From positions 177,840 to 241,839 of the forward strand of contig NZ_LZLY01000097.1 in the NCBI RefSeq assembly GCF_001673535.1: a stretch of DNA of 64,000 nt. Reading direction: 5' to 3'. The translations under genes were made by a program, and so were the position numbers. The notes beneath the pieces are model-generated. The model saw only the letters and a list, made by a program, of their open reading frames with translations. It was not told where the DNA came from and did no database searches. The stretch comes from Mycobacterium sp. 1081908.1 (GTDB lineage: Bacteria; Actinomycetota; Actinomycetes; Mycobacteriales; Mycobacteriaceae). This document shows, one piece after another, positions 10,674-17,934 of this stretch (position 1 is the stretch's first letter; each line of letters starts with the position of its first letter).

Positions 10674-11390
10674 CTAGACCAGCGGTTCGCCCCCGTCCAC
10701 CTTCAACGTCACACCCGTCATGAACGTGTTGGTCATCGCGAACAGAGCGGCGTCGGCGATGTCGTCGGCCGTCCCGATTCGCCCCACCGGGTTGCCCTCG
10801 GCGATGTCCTTGAAGTAGTCCCGCTTGCCGTCCTCGCCGAACGCGTCCCAGGCTCCGGTGTCGATCACTCCGGGAGAAATCGCATTGACCCGCAGCGGAG
10901 CAAGTTCGACGGCCAGCCAGCGGGCGAGGAAGTCGACGGCGCCGTTCGTGATGCCCACGCCCAGATAACCGACGTTGTGCTTGAACGCGTGCACTCCTGA
11001 GAACAGCACGAACGAGCCGCCCGATTTCATCTGAGGCGCAAAGTGTTTGGCCAGCATGGCGGGCCCGATGACCTTTGTGTCGAAGGAGAGCTGAAGCTTC
11101 TGCCGGTCTAGGTCGCGCAGCTTCCCACGTGCACGAGCCGAGGCGGTCGATACCACGTGGTCGACCGCGCCCAGCCGCCCGGCTAGGTCGGCGATCGACT
11201 CGTCGTCGGTGATGTCGACGGCCTCGGCGGTGATGTCGCTGTCGCTGTAGGCGGCGGCCAGTTTGGCGCGATCCCGCCCGGCGACGACGACCCGCGCACC
11301 TTCAGCCTGCGCGAGCATGGCGATGGCGTGGGCGATCCCGCTGCCCCGCCCGACCACCACGACCGTTCTGTCCCGCAATGCGTTACCCAC
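10674..11390 (-). CDS. Atypical SDR lacking the catalytic Tyr and Lys
   Basis: 238 residues from GTG at 11390 (VGNALRDRTVVVVGRGSGIA). Rossmann cofactor motif VGRGSGIA and the C-terminal KVDGG end are normal for SDRs, and a serine is present in LFSGVHAF. Where the family has Y-x-x-x-K, aligned by the flanking GY and GA, this protein reads GYLGVGITNGA, so the tyrosine position is Val and the lysine position Asn. It may be a weak enzyme, a nucleotide-binding sensor, or use another mechanism. It is divergent from the alpha/beta hydrolase gene, and the gap holds two TGGG-N8-CCCA sites. Confidence 0.8.
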   Translation of the reverse strand: MGNALRDRTVVVVGRGSGIAHAIAMLAQAEGARVVVAGRDRAKLAAAYSDSDITAEAVDITDDESIADLAGRLGAVDHVVSTASARARGKLRDLDRQKLQLSFDTKVIGPAMLAKHFAPQMKSGGSFVLFSGVHAFKHNVGYLGVGITNGAVDFLARWLAVELAPLRVNAISPGVIDTGAWDAFGEDGKRDYFKDIAEGNPVGRIGTADDIADAALFAMTNTFMTGVTLKVDGGEPLV

Positions 11391-11415
11391 CGTGCGCCCG
11401 CTCCTCCGGTACAAA

Positions 11416-11431
11416 TGGGATGCCCAGCCCA
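11416..11431. promoter_or_regulatory. TGGG-N8-CCCA operator, SDR side
   Basis: TGGGATGCCCAGCCCA, a 16-base site with the same half-sites as four others in this cluster. It lies 26 bases upstream of the SDR start at 11390, in its promoter region. It is the least symmetrical copy: it lacks the inner T and TA shared by the others, so it may be weaker or fortuitous. Confidence 0.4.
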
Positions 11432-11511
11432 GAATATGGCACACCCCGGCGCCAATGACAACCTGTCAGATCGCCCCGAGGCTGTCGCACGACACCGATT
11501 TTGGTGCATAC

Positions 11512-11527
11512 TGGGTCGTATAACCCA
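11512..11527. promoter_or_regulatory. TGGG-N8-CCCA operator, hydrolase side
   Basis: TGGGTCGTATAACCCA; with one more base on each side the arms are perfect CTGGGT/ACCCAG. It begins within a possible -10 element (CATACT, 11507-11512) and ends 21 bases before the hydrolase ATG, so a bound TetR protein would block RNA polymerase. Shares TGGGT-N4-TA-N-CCCA with the sites at 12449, 13868 and 13890. Confidence 0.6.
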
Positions 11528-11548
11528 GAAAGGTCCGGAGGAAATAGG

Positions 11549-12421
11549 ATGCCGGTCGTTCATCATCGCTACGCCACCGTCGACGGTCGTCGGCTGTTCT
11601 TCCGCGAGGCGGGCGATCCCGCGGCGCCGGCGCTTCTGCTGCTGCACGGGTTTCCCACCAGCTCGCACATGTTCCGCAACCTGATACCGCAGCTGGCGGA
11701 CCGCTACCACGTGATCGCGCCCGACCACTTGGGCTTCGGGCTCTCGGACGCCCCACCGGTCGAGGAATTCGACTACACCTTCGACGCACTGACGGACCTG
11801 ACCGCGGGACTGCTCCGCATGCTCGGCGTCGACCGCTACGCGATGTACGTGCAGGACTACGGTGCCCCGATCGGGTGGCGGCTGGCACTGCGCGACCCTT
11901 CCGCCGTCACGGCGATCATCACCCAGAACGGCAACGGCTACGACGCCGGATTCGTCGAGAGCTTCTGGAAAGTGTTGTGGGCCTATCAGACTGCGCCGAC
12001 GCCCGACACCGAGGCGGCGGTGCGGCAGTTCCTCACGCTGGAGGCCACCCGGTGGCAATACATCACCGGCGTCGCCGACGAGACGCTGGTCGATCCGGAA
12101 TGCTGGCATCACGATTACGCGCTGATCTCCCGGCCCGGCAACGACGAAGTGCAACTGAAGCTGCTGCGCGACTACGCCACCAACGCTCCGCTCTATCCGC
12201 GCGTGCACGAGTATTTCCGCGCGACGCGGGTGCCACTGCTGGCCGTGTGGGGCCGCGGTGACGAAATCTTCGGCCCGGCGGGCGCGGAGGCATTCGCCGA
12301 CGACTTGCCCGATGCCGAGATCCACCTGCTCGACGGGGGTCACTTCCTGCTCGAGTCCGCGCTGGACGACGTGGCACAGCTGATCCGCAACTTCCTCGCA
12401 AGGGTGGCCGTGGCCGCCTGA
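11549..12421 (+). CDS. Alpha/beta hydrolase, epoxide hydrolase/haloalkane dehalogenase type
   Basis: 290 residues from ATG at 11549, which has a strong GGAGGAAA ribosome binding site; a longer open frame upstream crosses the promoter and is not used. Oxyanion motif HGFP (33-36), aspartate nucleophile D103 in VQDYGAPIG, and histidine about residue 265 in DGGHFLLES. An Asp nucleophile rather than Ser marks the epoxide hydrolase/dehalogenase branch, which opens epoxides or removes halides through an ester intermediate. Expression is probably repressed by one of the two downstream TetR proteins through the 11512-11527 site. Exact substrate unknown. Confidence 0.87.
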   Translation: MPVVHHRYATVDGRRLFFREAGDPAAPALLLLHGFPTSSHMFRNLIPQLADRYHVIAPDHLGFGLSDAPPVEEFDYTFDALTDLTAGLLRMLGVDRYAMYVQDYGAPIGWRLALRDPSAVTAIITQNGNGYDAGFVESFWKVLWAYQTAPTPDTEAAVRQFLTLEATRWQYITGVADETLVDPECWHHDYALISRPGNDEVQLKLLRDYATNAPLYPRVHEYFRATRVPLLAVWGRGDEIFGPAGAEAFADDLPDAEIHLLDGGHFLLESALDDVAQLIRNFLARVAVAA

Positions 12422-12448
12422 CGGGCCCGTGGCCGCCACAGCCAGCAA

Positions 12449-12464
12449 TGGGTTGAATATCCCA
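12449..12464. promoter_or_regulatory. TGGG-N8-CCCA operator before the first TetR gene
   Basis: TGGGTTGAATATCCCA, extended to ATGGG/CCCAT arms. It lies between the hydrolase stop (12421) and the TetR start (12498), covering the -35 to spacer region of the probable leaderless promoter (TAGCCT at 12486-12491, six bases before the ATG). This suggests autoregulation. Confidence 0.6.
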
Positions 12465-12485
12465 TAGTTCGGGGCGGCCGCGGGT

Positions 12486-12491
12486 TAGCCT
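12486..12491 (+). promoter_or_regulatory. Candidate leaderless -10 box of the first TetR gene
   Basis: TAGCCT followed by six bases (GACGCG) and the ATG at 12498. The spacing fits a leaderless start and no Shine-Dalgarno is visible. The operator at 12449-12464 sits directly upstream. Confidence 0.45.
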
Positions 12492-12497
12492 GACGCG

Positions 12498-13193
12498 ATG
12501 GCAAATCCGGATGTTCAGGACGAACAACGGTTGACCGCCAAGGGGCAGGCCACCCGCGATCGGATCGTGGACGCGGCCGCCCAGCTGATCGTCACGGAGG
12601 GCCTGTCCGCGGCGAACATGGAGAACGTTCGCCGGGCGGCCTCGGTCAGCGGCTCCCAGCTTGGCCACTATTTCGCCGACAAGAGCGCGCTGATCCGCGC
12701 GGTCGTCAAGCGCCAGATCGGCGTGGTACTGGACTTTCACCGCCAGCCCCGGCTGGGCGGCCTGCAGTCGTTCGACGACTTCGAGCGGTGGATCGACCTC
12801 AACATGCGCTACCTCAGGCGTATCGGATACTTCGGCACGCCCACCTACCACGCCCTCGCCGCGCAGCTGGCGAAATCCGACGAAGCAACGCGCGAAACGC
12901 TGGGCGCCGGCTATCGGCAATGGATCGAGCTGGTCGAGGAGTCGATCCGGCGCATGAAGGACGGCGGCATTCTGGTCGCGGACGCCGAGCCGCGACGGAT
13001 AGCGCTGGTCATCGTCAGCGCTCATCAGGGAGGCGGCACCCTGGCATTTACCTATCGAGCGGACTGGCCGCACGCCGACGCCGTCCGTTTCGCGGTCAAC
13101 TATCTGCGCATGTTCGCCACCGATGCTGCCGAACGGATTCCGCGGGCCGCCCGGCGTGCCCGCGGTCGGCGCAGGACGGCGCAACGTGAGTGA
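12498..13193 (+). CDS. TetR-family regulator (first of a tandem pair)
   Basis: 231 residues. The N-terminal 60 residues are a TetR DNA-binding domain (ATRDRIVDAAAQLIVTEGLS, then VRRAASVSGSQLGHYFADKS with the recognition helix SGSQLGHYF). The C-terminal half is a ligand-binding domain similar to that of its neighbour (LGAGYRQWIEL; VIVSAHQGGGTLAF). The tail is arginine-rich. The second TetR gene overlaps its last eight bases. Both presumably bind the TGGG-N8-CCCA sites around them; which one does, or whether they form heterodimers, cannot be told from sequence. Confidence 0.9.
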   Translation: MANPDVQDEQRLTAKGQATRDRIVDAAAQLIVTEGLSAANMENVRRAASVSGSQLGHYFADKSALIRAVVKRQIGVVLDFHRQPRLGGLQSFDDFERWIDLNMRYLRRIGYFGTPTYHALAAQLAKSDEATRETLGAGYRQWIELVEESIRRMKDGGILVADAEPRRIALVIVSAHQGGGTLAFTYRADWPHADAVRFAVNYLRMFATDAAERIPRAARRARGRRRTAQRE

Positions 13194-13836
13194 CGAAAGC
13201 GCACCGGGCTTCACCCGCAAGGGATTGGCGACCAGGGCGCGGATCATCGAGGTCGCCGCGCGGCTGATGTTCGAGCGCGGCGTCGCCAACACCAGCATCG
13301 AACACGTGCGGCGCCGCGCCAGGGTGAGCGGCTCGCAGATCTCGCACTACTTCAGCGACAAACGCGACCTGACCCGACACGTCATCGCCGCACGGCGCGA
13401 CGACGTCCGGGCCTTCCACACCCGACCGTCGTTGGGTGCGCTCGACAGCTTCGAAGCCCTGCAATCGTGGGCGGACGCCGTCACCGCCGACATAGACGCC
13501 GTCTACCGCGTCGGCGGTTGCGTCTACGGCTCGTTGGCCGGCGAGCTGATCGACGCCGACGACGAGGTGCACGACGATCTCTCCGCCGGCTACGACCAGT
13601 GGATCGGGCTGTTTCAGGCCGGCCTCACGGCGATGCGGCGCCGTGGCGACCTGCGTCCCGACGCCGACCCGCGACACCTCGCCGCGTCGCTGGTCCTCGC
13701 ACACCAGGGCGGCGCGACGGTGACCTACGCCACCGGTGATCCGGAGCCGATGCGGGCCGCCGTCATTGCCGCCGTCGACTACGTGCGTTCCTTCGCGGCA
13801 CCGCCCCGCAAGACAGGCCGCAAAGGAAGAGCCTGA
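13186..13836 (+). CDS. TetR-family regulator (second of a tandem pair)
   Basis: 216 residues from GTG at 13186, overlapping the end of the first TetR gene. DNA-binding part: ATRARIIEVAARLMFERGVA and RRRARVSGSQISHYFSDKRD, with a recognition helix (SGSQISHYF) nearly the same as in the first regulator. Ligand domain segments LSAGYDQWIGLFQAGL and LVLAHQGGATVTYA match the first protein, so the pair arose by duplication. The same recognition helix implies the same or overlapping operators. An open frame extends farther upstream inside the first gene but only the GTG gives a sensible TetR N-terminus. Confidence 0.9.
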   Translation: MSDESAPGFTRKGLATRARIIEVAARLMFERGVANTSIEHVRRRARVSGSQISHYFSDKRDLTRHVIAARRDDVRAFHTRPSLGALDSFEALQSWADAVTADIDAVYRVGGCVYGSLAGELIDADDEVHDDLSAGYDQWIGLFQAGLTAMRRRGDLRPDADPRHLAASLVLAHQGGATVTYATGDPEPMRAAVIAAVDYVRSFAAPPRKTGRKGRA

Positions 13837-13867
13837 CCGGCTCACGGGATATCCATCCTGGACATAT

Positions 13868-13883
13868 TGGGTCTGTTAGCCCA
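13868..13883. promoter_or_regulatory. TGGG-N8-CCCA operator, distal copy of a pair
   Basis: TGGGTCTGTTAGCCCA. It is 22 bases from the next copy, about two helical turns centre to centre, and the two share GTTAGCCCAT. A -10-like CATAAT/TAATACT lies exactly between them at 13882-13889, so the pair brackets a rightward promoter driving the HAD-flavoprotein-cupin genes. Confidence 0.65.
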
Positions 13884-13889
13884 TAATAC

Positions 13890-13905
13890 TGGGTTAGTTA
13901 GCCCA
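13890..13905. promoter_or_regulatory. TGGG-N8-CCCA operator, proximal copy of a pair
   Basis: TGGGTTAGTTAGCCCA, the second copy of the pair bracketing the rightward promoter. It would overlap the transcription start, a position well suited to repression by a TetR dimer. The next coding material is the dead alcohol dehydrogenase fragment, then the HAD gene at 14206. Confidence 0.65.
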
Positions 13906-14002
13906 TTCCGATGGACGCCGGCATGCCAGGGGATTCATCGCAGCAGTTCGACGCCGCGCGCATCACCATCCGCAGGGCCACCAACAGGTTTAGGAAGACG
14001 AA

Positions 14003-14163
14003 GCAATGTCAGTCAGCTCTTCACCCGACTGCCCACCGCACCGGCGGTGGTACGGGAGCACGCAACGCCGGCACGCGTCTTTTCGTTCGACCAGACTCAC
14101 GAGGCCCACCGGGTTGCGGAGTAAGGAGAAGCTGGCGGCAACGTGGTCGTCGTGATGGACTGA
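14003..14163 (+). pseudogene. C-terminal remnant of a zinc-type alcohol dehydrogenase/quinone oxidoreductase
   Basis: One reading frame (14003 onward) encodes [20 protein letters not shown] then [15 protein letters not shown], a TAA stop at 14122-14124, and in the same frame [12 protein letters not shown] and a final TGA at 14161-14163. This is the shape of the last 50 residues of a medium-chain dehydrogenase, whose tail normally reads like EAHRVMESGEAGGKxVVVxD; the stop falls where Ser is expected. The rest of the enzyme, including the cofactor domain, is missing. Upstream to the promoter (13911-14002) I see nothing recognisable. It appears to be the first gene of the operon, lost by internal deletion. 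A short frame from ATG 14006 (49 codons) crosses it but looks random. Confidence 0.6.
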
Positions 14164-14205
14164 GGCCGGACGTTCACGCGCCGAAGGACGCCGAGGAGGG
14201 TAGCC

Positions 14206-14910
14206 GTGCCGACAAACACGCCGTCCGTGCTGGTTTTCGACGTCAACGAGACGCTGCTCGACATCGAGTCCCTGGCACCGCTTTTCGCAGAGAAGTTCGG
14301 CGACGAACGGGTACTGCGCGAGTGGTTCGCCCAGCTCGTTATGTACTCGATGACGGTCACCCTGGCCGAGAGCTACGCGGACTTCCCGACGCTCGCCCAG
14401 GGCGTGCTGGGCATGCTCGGCGACGTCTACCACGTCACCATCGCCGACGACGATCTACGCCGCCTGAAAACCGGCATGCTCACGATGCCGGCACACCCGG
14501 ATGCGGCCGAGGGGCTCTCCGCCCTGCGCGACAACGGATTTCGGCTCGTGACGTTGACCAACTCGCCGCCCAACCCGAACGGGCCGACGGCGCTGCAGAA
14601 TTCCGGGCTGGGCGGCTTCTTCGAACACCAGTTGAGCGTCGATGCCCGCCGCGCCTTCAAGCCGGCCCCGACCGTTTACCGATACGTGTGCGAGGCGCTC
14701 GAAGTAGCGCCCGGCGATTGCATGATGGTGGCCGCACACGCGTGGGACACGCTCGGCGCACAAAAGGTCGGCTTCAGCTCGGCTCTGATCACCCGGCCGG
14801 GCAATCCACCGCTTCCTGTTGCTGGCCTGCCACAACCGGACCTCGTGGTGAGCGACATCCGCCAGCTGGCGGAGCGCCTCGTCGACGGAAGGAAGGACCT
14901 TCGAACATGA
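14206..14910 (+). CDS. HAD-superfamily protein, haloacid dehalogenase type II-like
   Basis: 234 residues from GTG at 14206, preceded by GAGGAGGG. HAD nucleophile Asp12 is in FDVNETLLD, the arginine motif is in [12 protein letters not shown] follows in VTLTNSPP, and lysine lies in FKPAPTVY. The last motif, [11 protein letters not shown], keeps the Trp-Asp of L-2-haloacid dehalogenases but has Ala and His where the characterised enzymes have Ser and Asn, so true dehalogenase activity is doubtful. Its stop overlaps the start of the flavoprotein gene (ATGA), giving a tight pair. Confidence 0.85.
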   Translation: MPTNTPSVLVFDVNETLLDIESLAPLFAEKFGDERVLREWFAQLVMYSMTVTLAESYADFPTLAQGVLGMLGDVYHVTIADDDLRRLKTGMLTMPAHPDAAEGLSALRDNGFRLVTLTNSPPNPNGPTALQNSGLGGFFEHQLSVDARRAFKPAPTVYRYVCEALEVAPGDCMMVAAHAWDTLGAQKVGFSSALITRPGNPPLPVAGLPQPDLVVSDIRQLAERLVDGRKDLRT

Positions 14911-16361
14911 CAGCACCCAGCGAGCGCGACTACGACGTCATCGTGCTCGGCGCCGGGCCGATCGGTCAGAATGCCGCGGAGCGCGCGCGGGCTGCGAATC
15001 TGCGCGTCGCGGTGGTCGAGCGCGAGCTCGTCGGAGGCGAATGTTCGTATTGGGCCTGCGTGCCCAGTAAAGCGTTGCTGCGCCCGGTGATTGCCGTCGC
15101 GGAAGTCCGGCGGGTCGACGGCGCGCGGGAGGCAGTCAGCGGTCCCATCAGCAGCCCGGGGGTCTTCGGCCGGCGCGACCGGTATGTCACCGATTGGGAC
15201 GACACCGGCCAGGCCGACTGGGTGGCCGGAATCGGCGCCACGCTGATCCGCGGGCATGGGCGGCTGGACGGTCCGCGACGAGTCGCCGTCACGACGCCCG
15301 GCGGCGAGCAGCCGGTACTGACCGCGCGGCACGCGGTCGTGGTCTGCACCGGGAGCCGGCCCGCACTCCCCGACCTGCCCGGCATCGTCGAGGCCCGACC
15401 GTGGACCAACCGCCGGGCCACCGACAGCAGCCATGTCCCGGAGCGGCTGGCCGTCGTCGGCGCCGGTGGCGTCGGCGTCGAAATGGCCACCGCCTGGCAA
15501 GGATTGGGCTCACAGGTGACCCTCCTCGCTCGCGGCTCTGGCCTGTTGCCCCGCATGGAGCCCTTCGTGGGCGAACTCATCGGCCGCGGACTCGCGGAGG
15601 CGGGCGTGGATGTCCGCCTAGGAACTTCGGTCCGCGCGCTGCGCCGGACCGACGACGCGCGAGTCGTCCTCGACTTGGACGACGGATCCGAATTGGAAGT
15701 CAGCGAGGTACTTTTCGCCACGGGCCGCGCGCCGCTCACCGACGACATCGGCCTGGACACGGTCGGACTGACGCCGGGCAGCTGGCTCGACGTCGACGAC
15801 ACCTGCCGCGTGCGGGCCATCGAGGACGGCTGGCTCTATGCGGCGGGCGACGTCAATCACCGGGCCCTGCTGACCCATCAGGGCAAATACCAGGGACGAA
15901 TCGCCGGTGCGGCCATCGGCGCGCGCGCGGCGGGAAAGCCGTTGGACACCGCGCCGTGGGGCGCGCACGCGACCACCGCCGACCATTACGCCGTGCCGCA
16001 GGCCTTCTTCACCGACCCGGAGGCCGCCGCGGTCGGCCTGACCGCGCGGCAGGCCGAGGAAGCCGGGCACCGCGTGCGAACGGTCGACGTGGAAATCGGC
16101 GACGCCGTGATGGGAGCCAAGCTCTACGCGGACGGGTACACCGGTCGAGCCCGGATGGTGGTGGATGCGGATCGTGGCCACCTGCTCGGACTCACGATGG
16201 TCGGACCCGGGGTCACCGAGATGCTGCACTCGGCGACCATCGCCGTCGCCGGCCAGGTGACCGTCGACCGGCTGTGGCACGCCGTGCCGTGCTTCCCGAC
16301 GATCAGCGAAGTGTGGCTGAGGCTGCTCGAGGCCTATCGGGATGCGGCGGACGATAATTGA
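14907..16361 (+). CDS. Pyridine nucleotide-disulfide oxidoreductase (Lpd/MerA-like flavoprotein)
   Basis: 484 residues from the ATG overlapping the HAD stop. FAD motif [15 protein letters not shown] (11-25), redox-active disulfide Cys46 and Cys51 in [16 protein letters not shown], second Rossmann NAD motif [18 protein letters not shown]-contact YAAGDVN, and the C-terminal dimerisation domain with [13 protein letters not shown]. The typical His-x4-Glu near the C-terminus of dihydrolipoamide dehydrogenase is not seen ([11 protein letters not shown]), so it is closer to the mercuric-reductase/Rv0794c-like group of uncertain substrate. A longer upstream open frame in the same phase is shadow. Four bases separate it from the cupin gene. 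Confidence 0.9.
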   Translation: MTAPSERDYDVIVLGAGPIGQNAAERARAANLRVAVVERELVGGECSYWACVPSKALLRPVIAVAEVRRVDGAREAVSGPISSPGVFGRRDRYVTDWDDTGQADWVAGIGATLIRGHGRLDGPRRVAVTTPGGEQPVLTARHAVVVCTGSRPALPDLPGIVEARPWTNRRATDSSHVPERLAVVGAGGVGVEMATAWQGLGSQVTLLARGSGLLPRMEPFVGELIGRGLAEAGVDVRLGTSVRALRRTDDARVVLDLDDGSELEVSEVLFATGRAPLTDDIGLDTVGLTPGSWLDVDDTCRVRAIEDGWLYAAGDVNHRALLTHQGKYQGRIAGAAIGARAAGKPLDTAPWGAHATTADHYAVPQAFFTDPEAAAVGLTARQAEEAGHRVRTVDVEIGDAVMGAKLYADGYTGRARMVVDADRGHLLGLTMVGPGVTEMLHSATIAVAGQVTVDRLWHAVPCFPTISEVWLRLLEAYRDAADDN

Positions 16362-16364
16362 CCC

Positions 16365-16832
16365 ATGGCGACTTCAGACGGATTTCACCCCGACTTCGAC
16401 GACTCGGCCACCGAACTCACGCGCCACCGCGTGCACCACGTCAAGGCGTCGGACATCAGTTCCGACACCGCCCAATCGGAGGGGCTGCGCCGGTTCGCCG
16501 CCCTGTCCGGCAAGTCGGTCGGCGCCGAGAAGCTGTGGATGGGTGAGACGCACGCGTTACCCGCAACCAAATCGTCGAACCATCATCACGGCGATTCAGA
16601 GACTGCGGTCTACGTGCGAAGCGGCAATCCGGAGTTCGTCTTCCACGACGGCGTCCGAGAAGTGCGCATCTCGACCGCGCCCGGAGATTACGTGTTCATC
16701 CCGCCGTATCTGCCGCACCGGGAGGAAAATCCAGACCCGAACTCCCCCGCGGAAGTCGTGATCGCGCGCAGCACCCAAGAGGCTATCGTCATCAACCTGC
16801 CCGAGCTTTACCCGCTGAAAGACGTTCAGTAG
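16365..16832 (+). CDS. Cupin-domain protein
   Basis: 155 residues. A single cupin barrel: first motif SSNHHHGDSETAVYVRSG (metal-binding histidines and Glu) and second motif APGDYVFIPPYLPHREEN with the later histidine. It follows the flavoprotein stop by three bases and closes the operon that begins at the 13868-13905 promoter. Cupins of this size may be dioxygenases, isomerases or sensors; no specific reaction can be named. Its last seven bases overlap the convergent VOC gene. Confidence 0.85.
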   Translation: MATSDGFHPDFDDSATELTRHRVHHVKASDISSDTAQSEGLRRFAALSGKSVGAEKLWMGETHALPATKSSNHHHGDSETAVYVRSGNPEFVFHDGVREVRISTAPGDYVFIPPYLPHREENPDPNSPAEVVIARSTQEAIVINLPELYPLKDVQ

Positions 16833-17230
16833 ACCGCGATTTCGATGAGGTTCCCGTCGACGTCACGGCAATAATGCGAGGTCATCGGCCCCAGCGCCCC
16901 GGTTTTGGTCACCGGCCCCGAGACAATCTGGACCCCGCACGCGGTGAGGTGGGCGCGAACGTCCTCCGGCGTCGCCTGCGTGACGAAGCACAAGTCAGCG
17001 GAGCCGGCGGCTTCGGCGGACCCGGTCACCCAGTCGGGGTCGTCGGCCAGCGCCCCAATCGGCCGCAGGTTGATCTTCTGGTTCCCGAACGAGACGGCGG
17101 TTCGCTGCGACGGTCCGAACGTCTCTCGCCTCATGCCCAGCACCTGCTCGTACCACGACGCGGTGGCCCCAACGTCGTTGCAGTTCAACACGATATGGTC
17201 GATGCGTTCCACCGCGAAGCCCACCGCCAA
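16826..17230 (-). CDS. VOC-family (glyoxalase-fold) protein
   Basis: 134 residues. Clear VOC start FAVERIDHIVLNCNDVGATA and WYEQVLGMRRETFG, a HRVAVSFG-like strand (QRTAVSFGNQKINLRP) and end YCRDVDGNLIEIAVY, which is the common motif with a metal-ligand glutamate. Metal ligands are likely His12 and the C-terminal Glu. Convergent with and overlapping the cupin gene by seven bases. ATG at 17230 is preceded by GGAGGGT, a good ribosome binding site. Function unknown. Confidence 0.87.
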   Translation of the reverse strand: MAVGFAVERIDHIVLNCNDVGATASWYEQVLGMRRETFGPSQRTAVSFGNQKINLRPIGALADDPDWVTGSAEAAGSADLCFVTQATPEDVRAHLTACGVQIVSGPVTKTGALGPMTSHYCRDVDGNLIEIAVY

Positions 17231-17357
17231 CCCTCCTCACCGCTGCGCGGCTGCCCCGACCGGGCTCCCCACGCTCAGCCAATTCTCAACATTTTCTTCG
17301 GTCCCGGCTAGCTCGGCTCAAAGGATCCGCCAAGCCAATGGCCTCACCATCGATCTC

Positions 17358-17828
17358 ATGAAGACTGAGCCGGTCTGCGCGAACCAGGTCGAACGCTATC
17401 TGTGCACGCGCGGCAGCCGGTATTTCCGGGGCCGCCACGACGGCGAGTTTTTCTACGTCGCCAACACCCGCCCGCGGCGGCTGCACGTCCATCTCGAGGT
17501 CTGCCCGACGCAGGGCGACGTCTTGATCATCCGGGTGACCCCCGCGTGCTTCTTTCCCGTTGCGGACCGTCCCTGGCTGACGCACTTCGCCGACACCTGG
17601 AACGCGCAGGACCGTGAGGTCGTCGCGGTCGTGCACGGCTCGTCAGACCCGCAGCGCATCGGCGTGGTGGCACGCAGGTCGCAATGGATCCGCAAGGGCG
17701 TCTCCTTCGACGACTTTGCCGCCTTCGTCGACTCCGCCATCGCGGACGCGATCGACCTCTTCGGCCAGTTGGCCCCCGCCGTCGAGTTACCGTCGCCGGC
17801 GCCCCCGTTGCTGTGTGACGCCGGCTGA
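17358..17828 (+). CDS. YbjN-domain-like conserved protein
   Basis: 156 residues from ATG at 17358. The frame is open far upstream but that part is antisense to the VOC gene. The pattern VERYLCTRGSRYFRGRHDGE, then RLHVHLEVCPTQGDVLIIRV and VVAVVHGSSDPQRIGVVARR resembles the YbjN/type III chaperone-like fold common in actinobacteria, where it is thought to be a protein-binding domain. No enzyme motif, signal peptide or membrane segment. The upstream gap (17231-17357) shows no clear promoter. Confidence 0.7.
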   Translation: MKTEPVCANQVERYLCTRGSRYFRGRHDGEFFYVANTRPRRLHVHLEVCPTQGDVLIIRVTPACFFPVADRPWLTHFADTWNAQDREVVAVVHGSSDPQRIGVVARRSQWIRKGVSFDDFAAFVDSAIADAIDLFGQLAPAVELPSPAPPLLCDAG

Positions 17829-17834
17829 GGGGAG

Positions 17835-17892
17835 GCGAGCGTAACGCCACGGCGAAATTGTGGGCGGTATTTCGCGGTGGCGTTGCGCTCGC
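17835..17892. terminator. Intergenic hairpin of the GCGAGCGTAACGC family
   Basis: Left arm 17835-17857 and right arm 17870-17892 pair over 22 bp with one mismatch (17851/17876) and one G-T pair; the loop is 12 bases. It follows the YbjN-like stop at 17828. The outer arms carry GCGAGCGTAACGCC and GGCGTTGCGCTCGC, the same words seen in the hairpins at 21105 and 37205. Confidence 0.65.
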
Positions 17893-17934
17893 GCCGATGT
17901 TTAGGGCCTGCGTCACACCGGCAATCCGTTGCGA

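Noticed and set aside
14006..14155. 49-codon frame with a possible ribosome binding site
   Set aside because: It crosses the alcohol dehydrogenase remnant in another frame and has low-complexity Ser/Arg content.
13911..14906. N-terminal extension of the flavoprotein frame by 332 codons
   Set aside because: It is a shadow of the HAD gene and pseudogene region; the true start is the ATG at 14907 overlapping the HAD stop.
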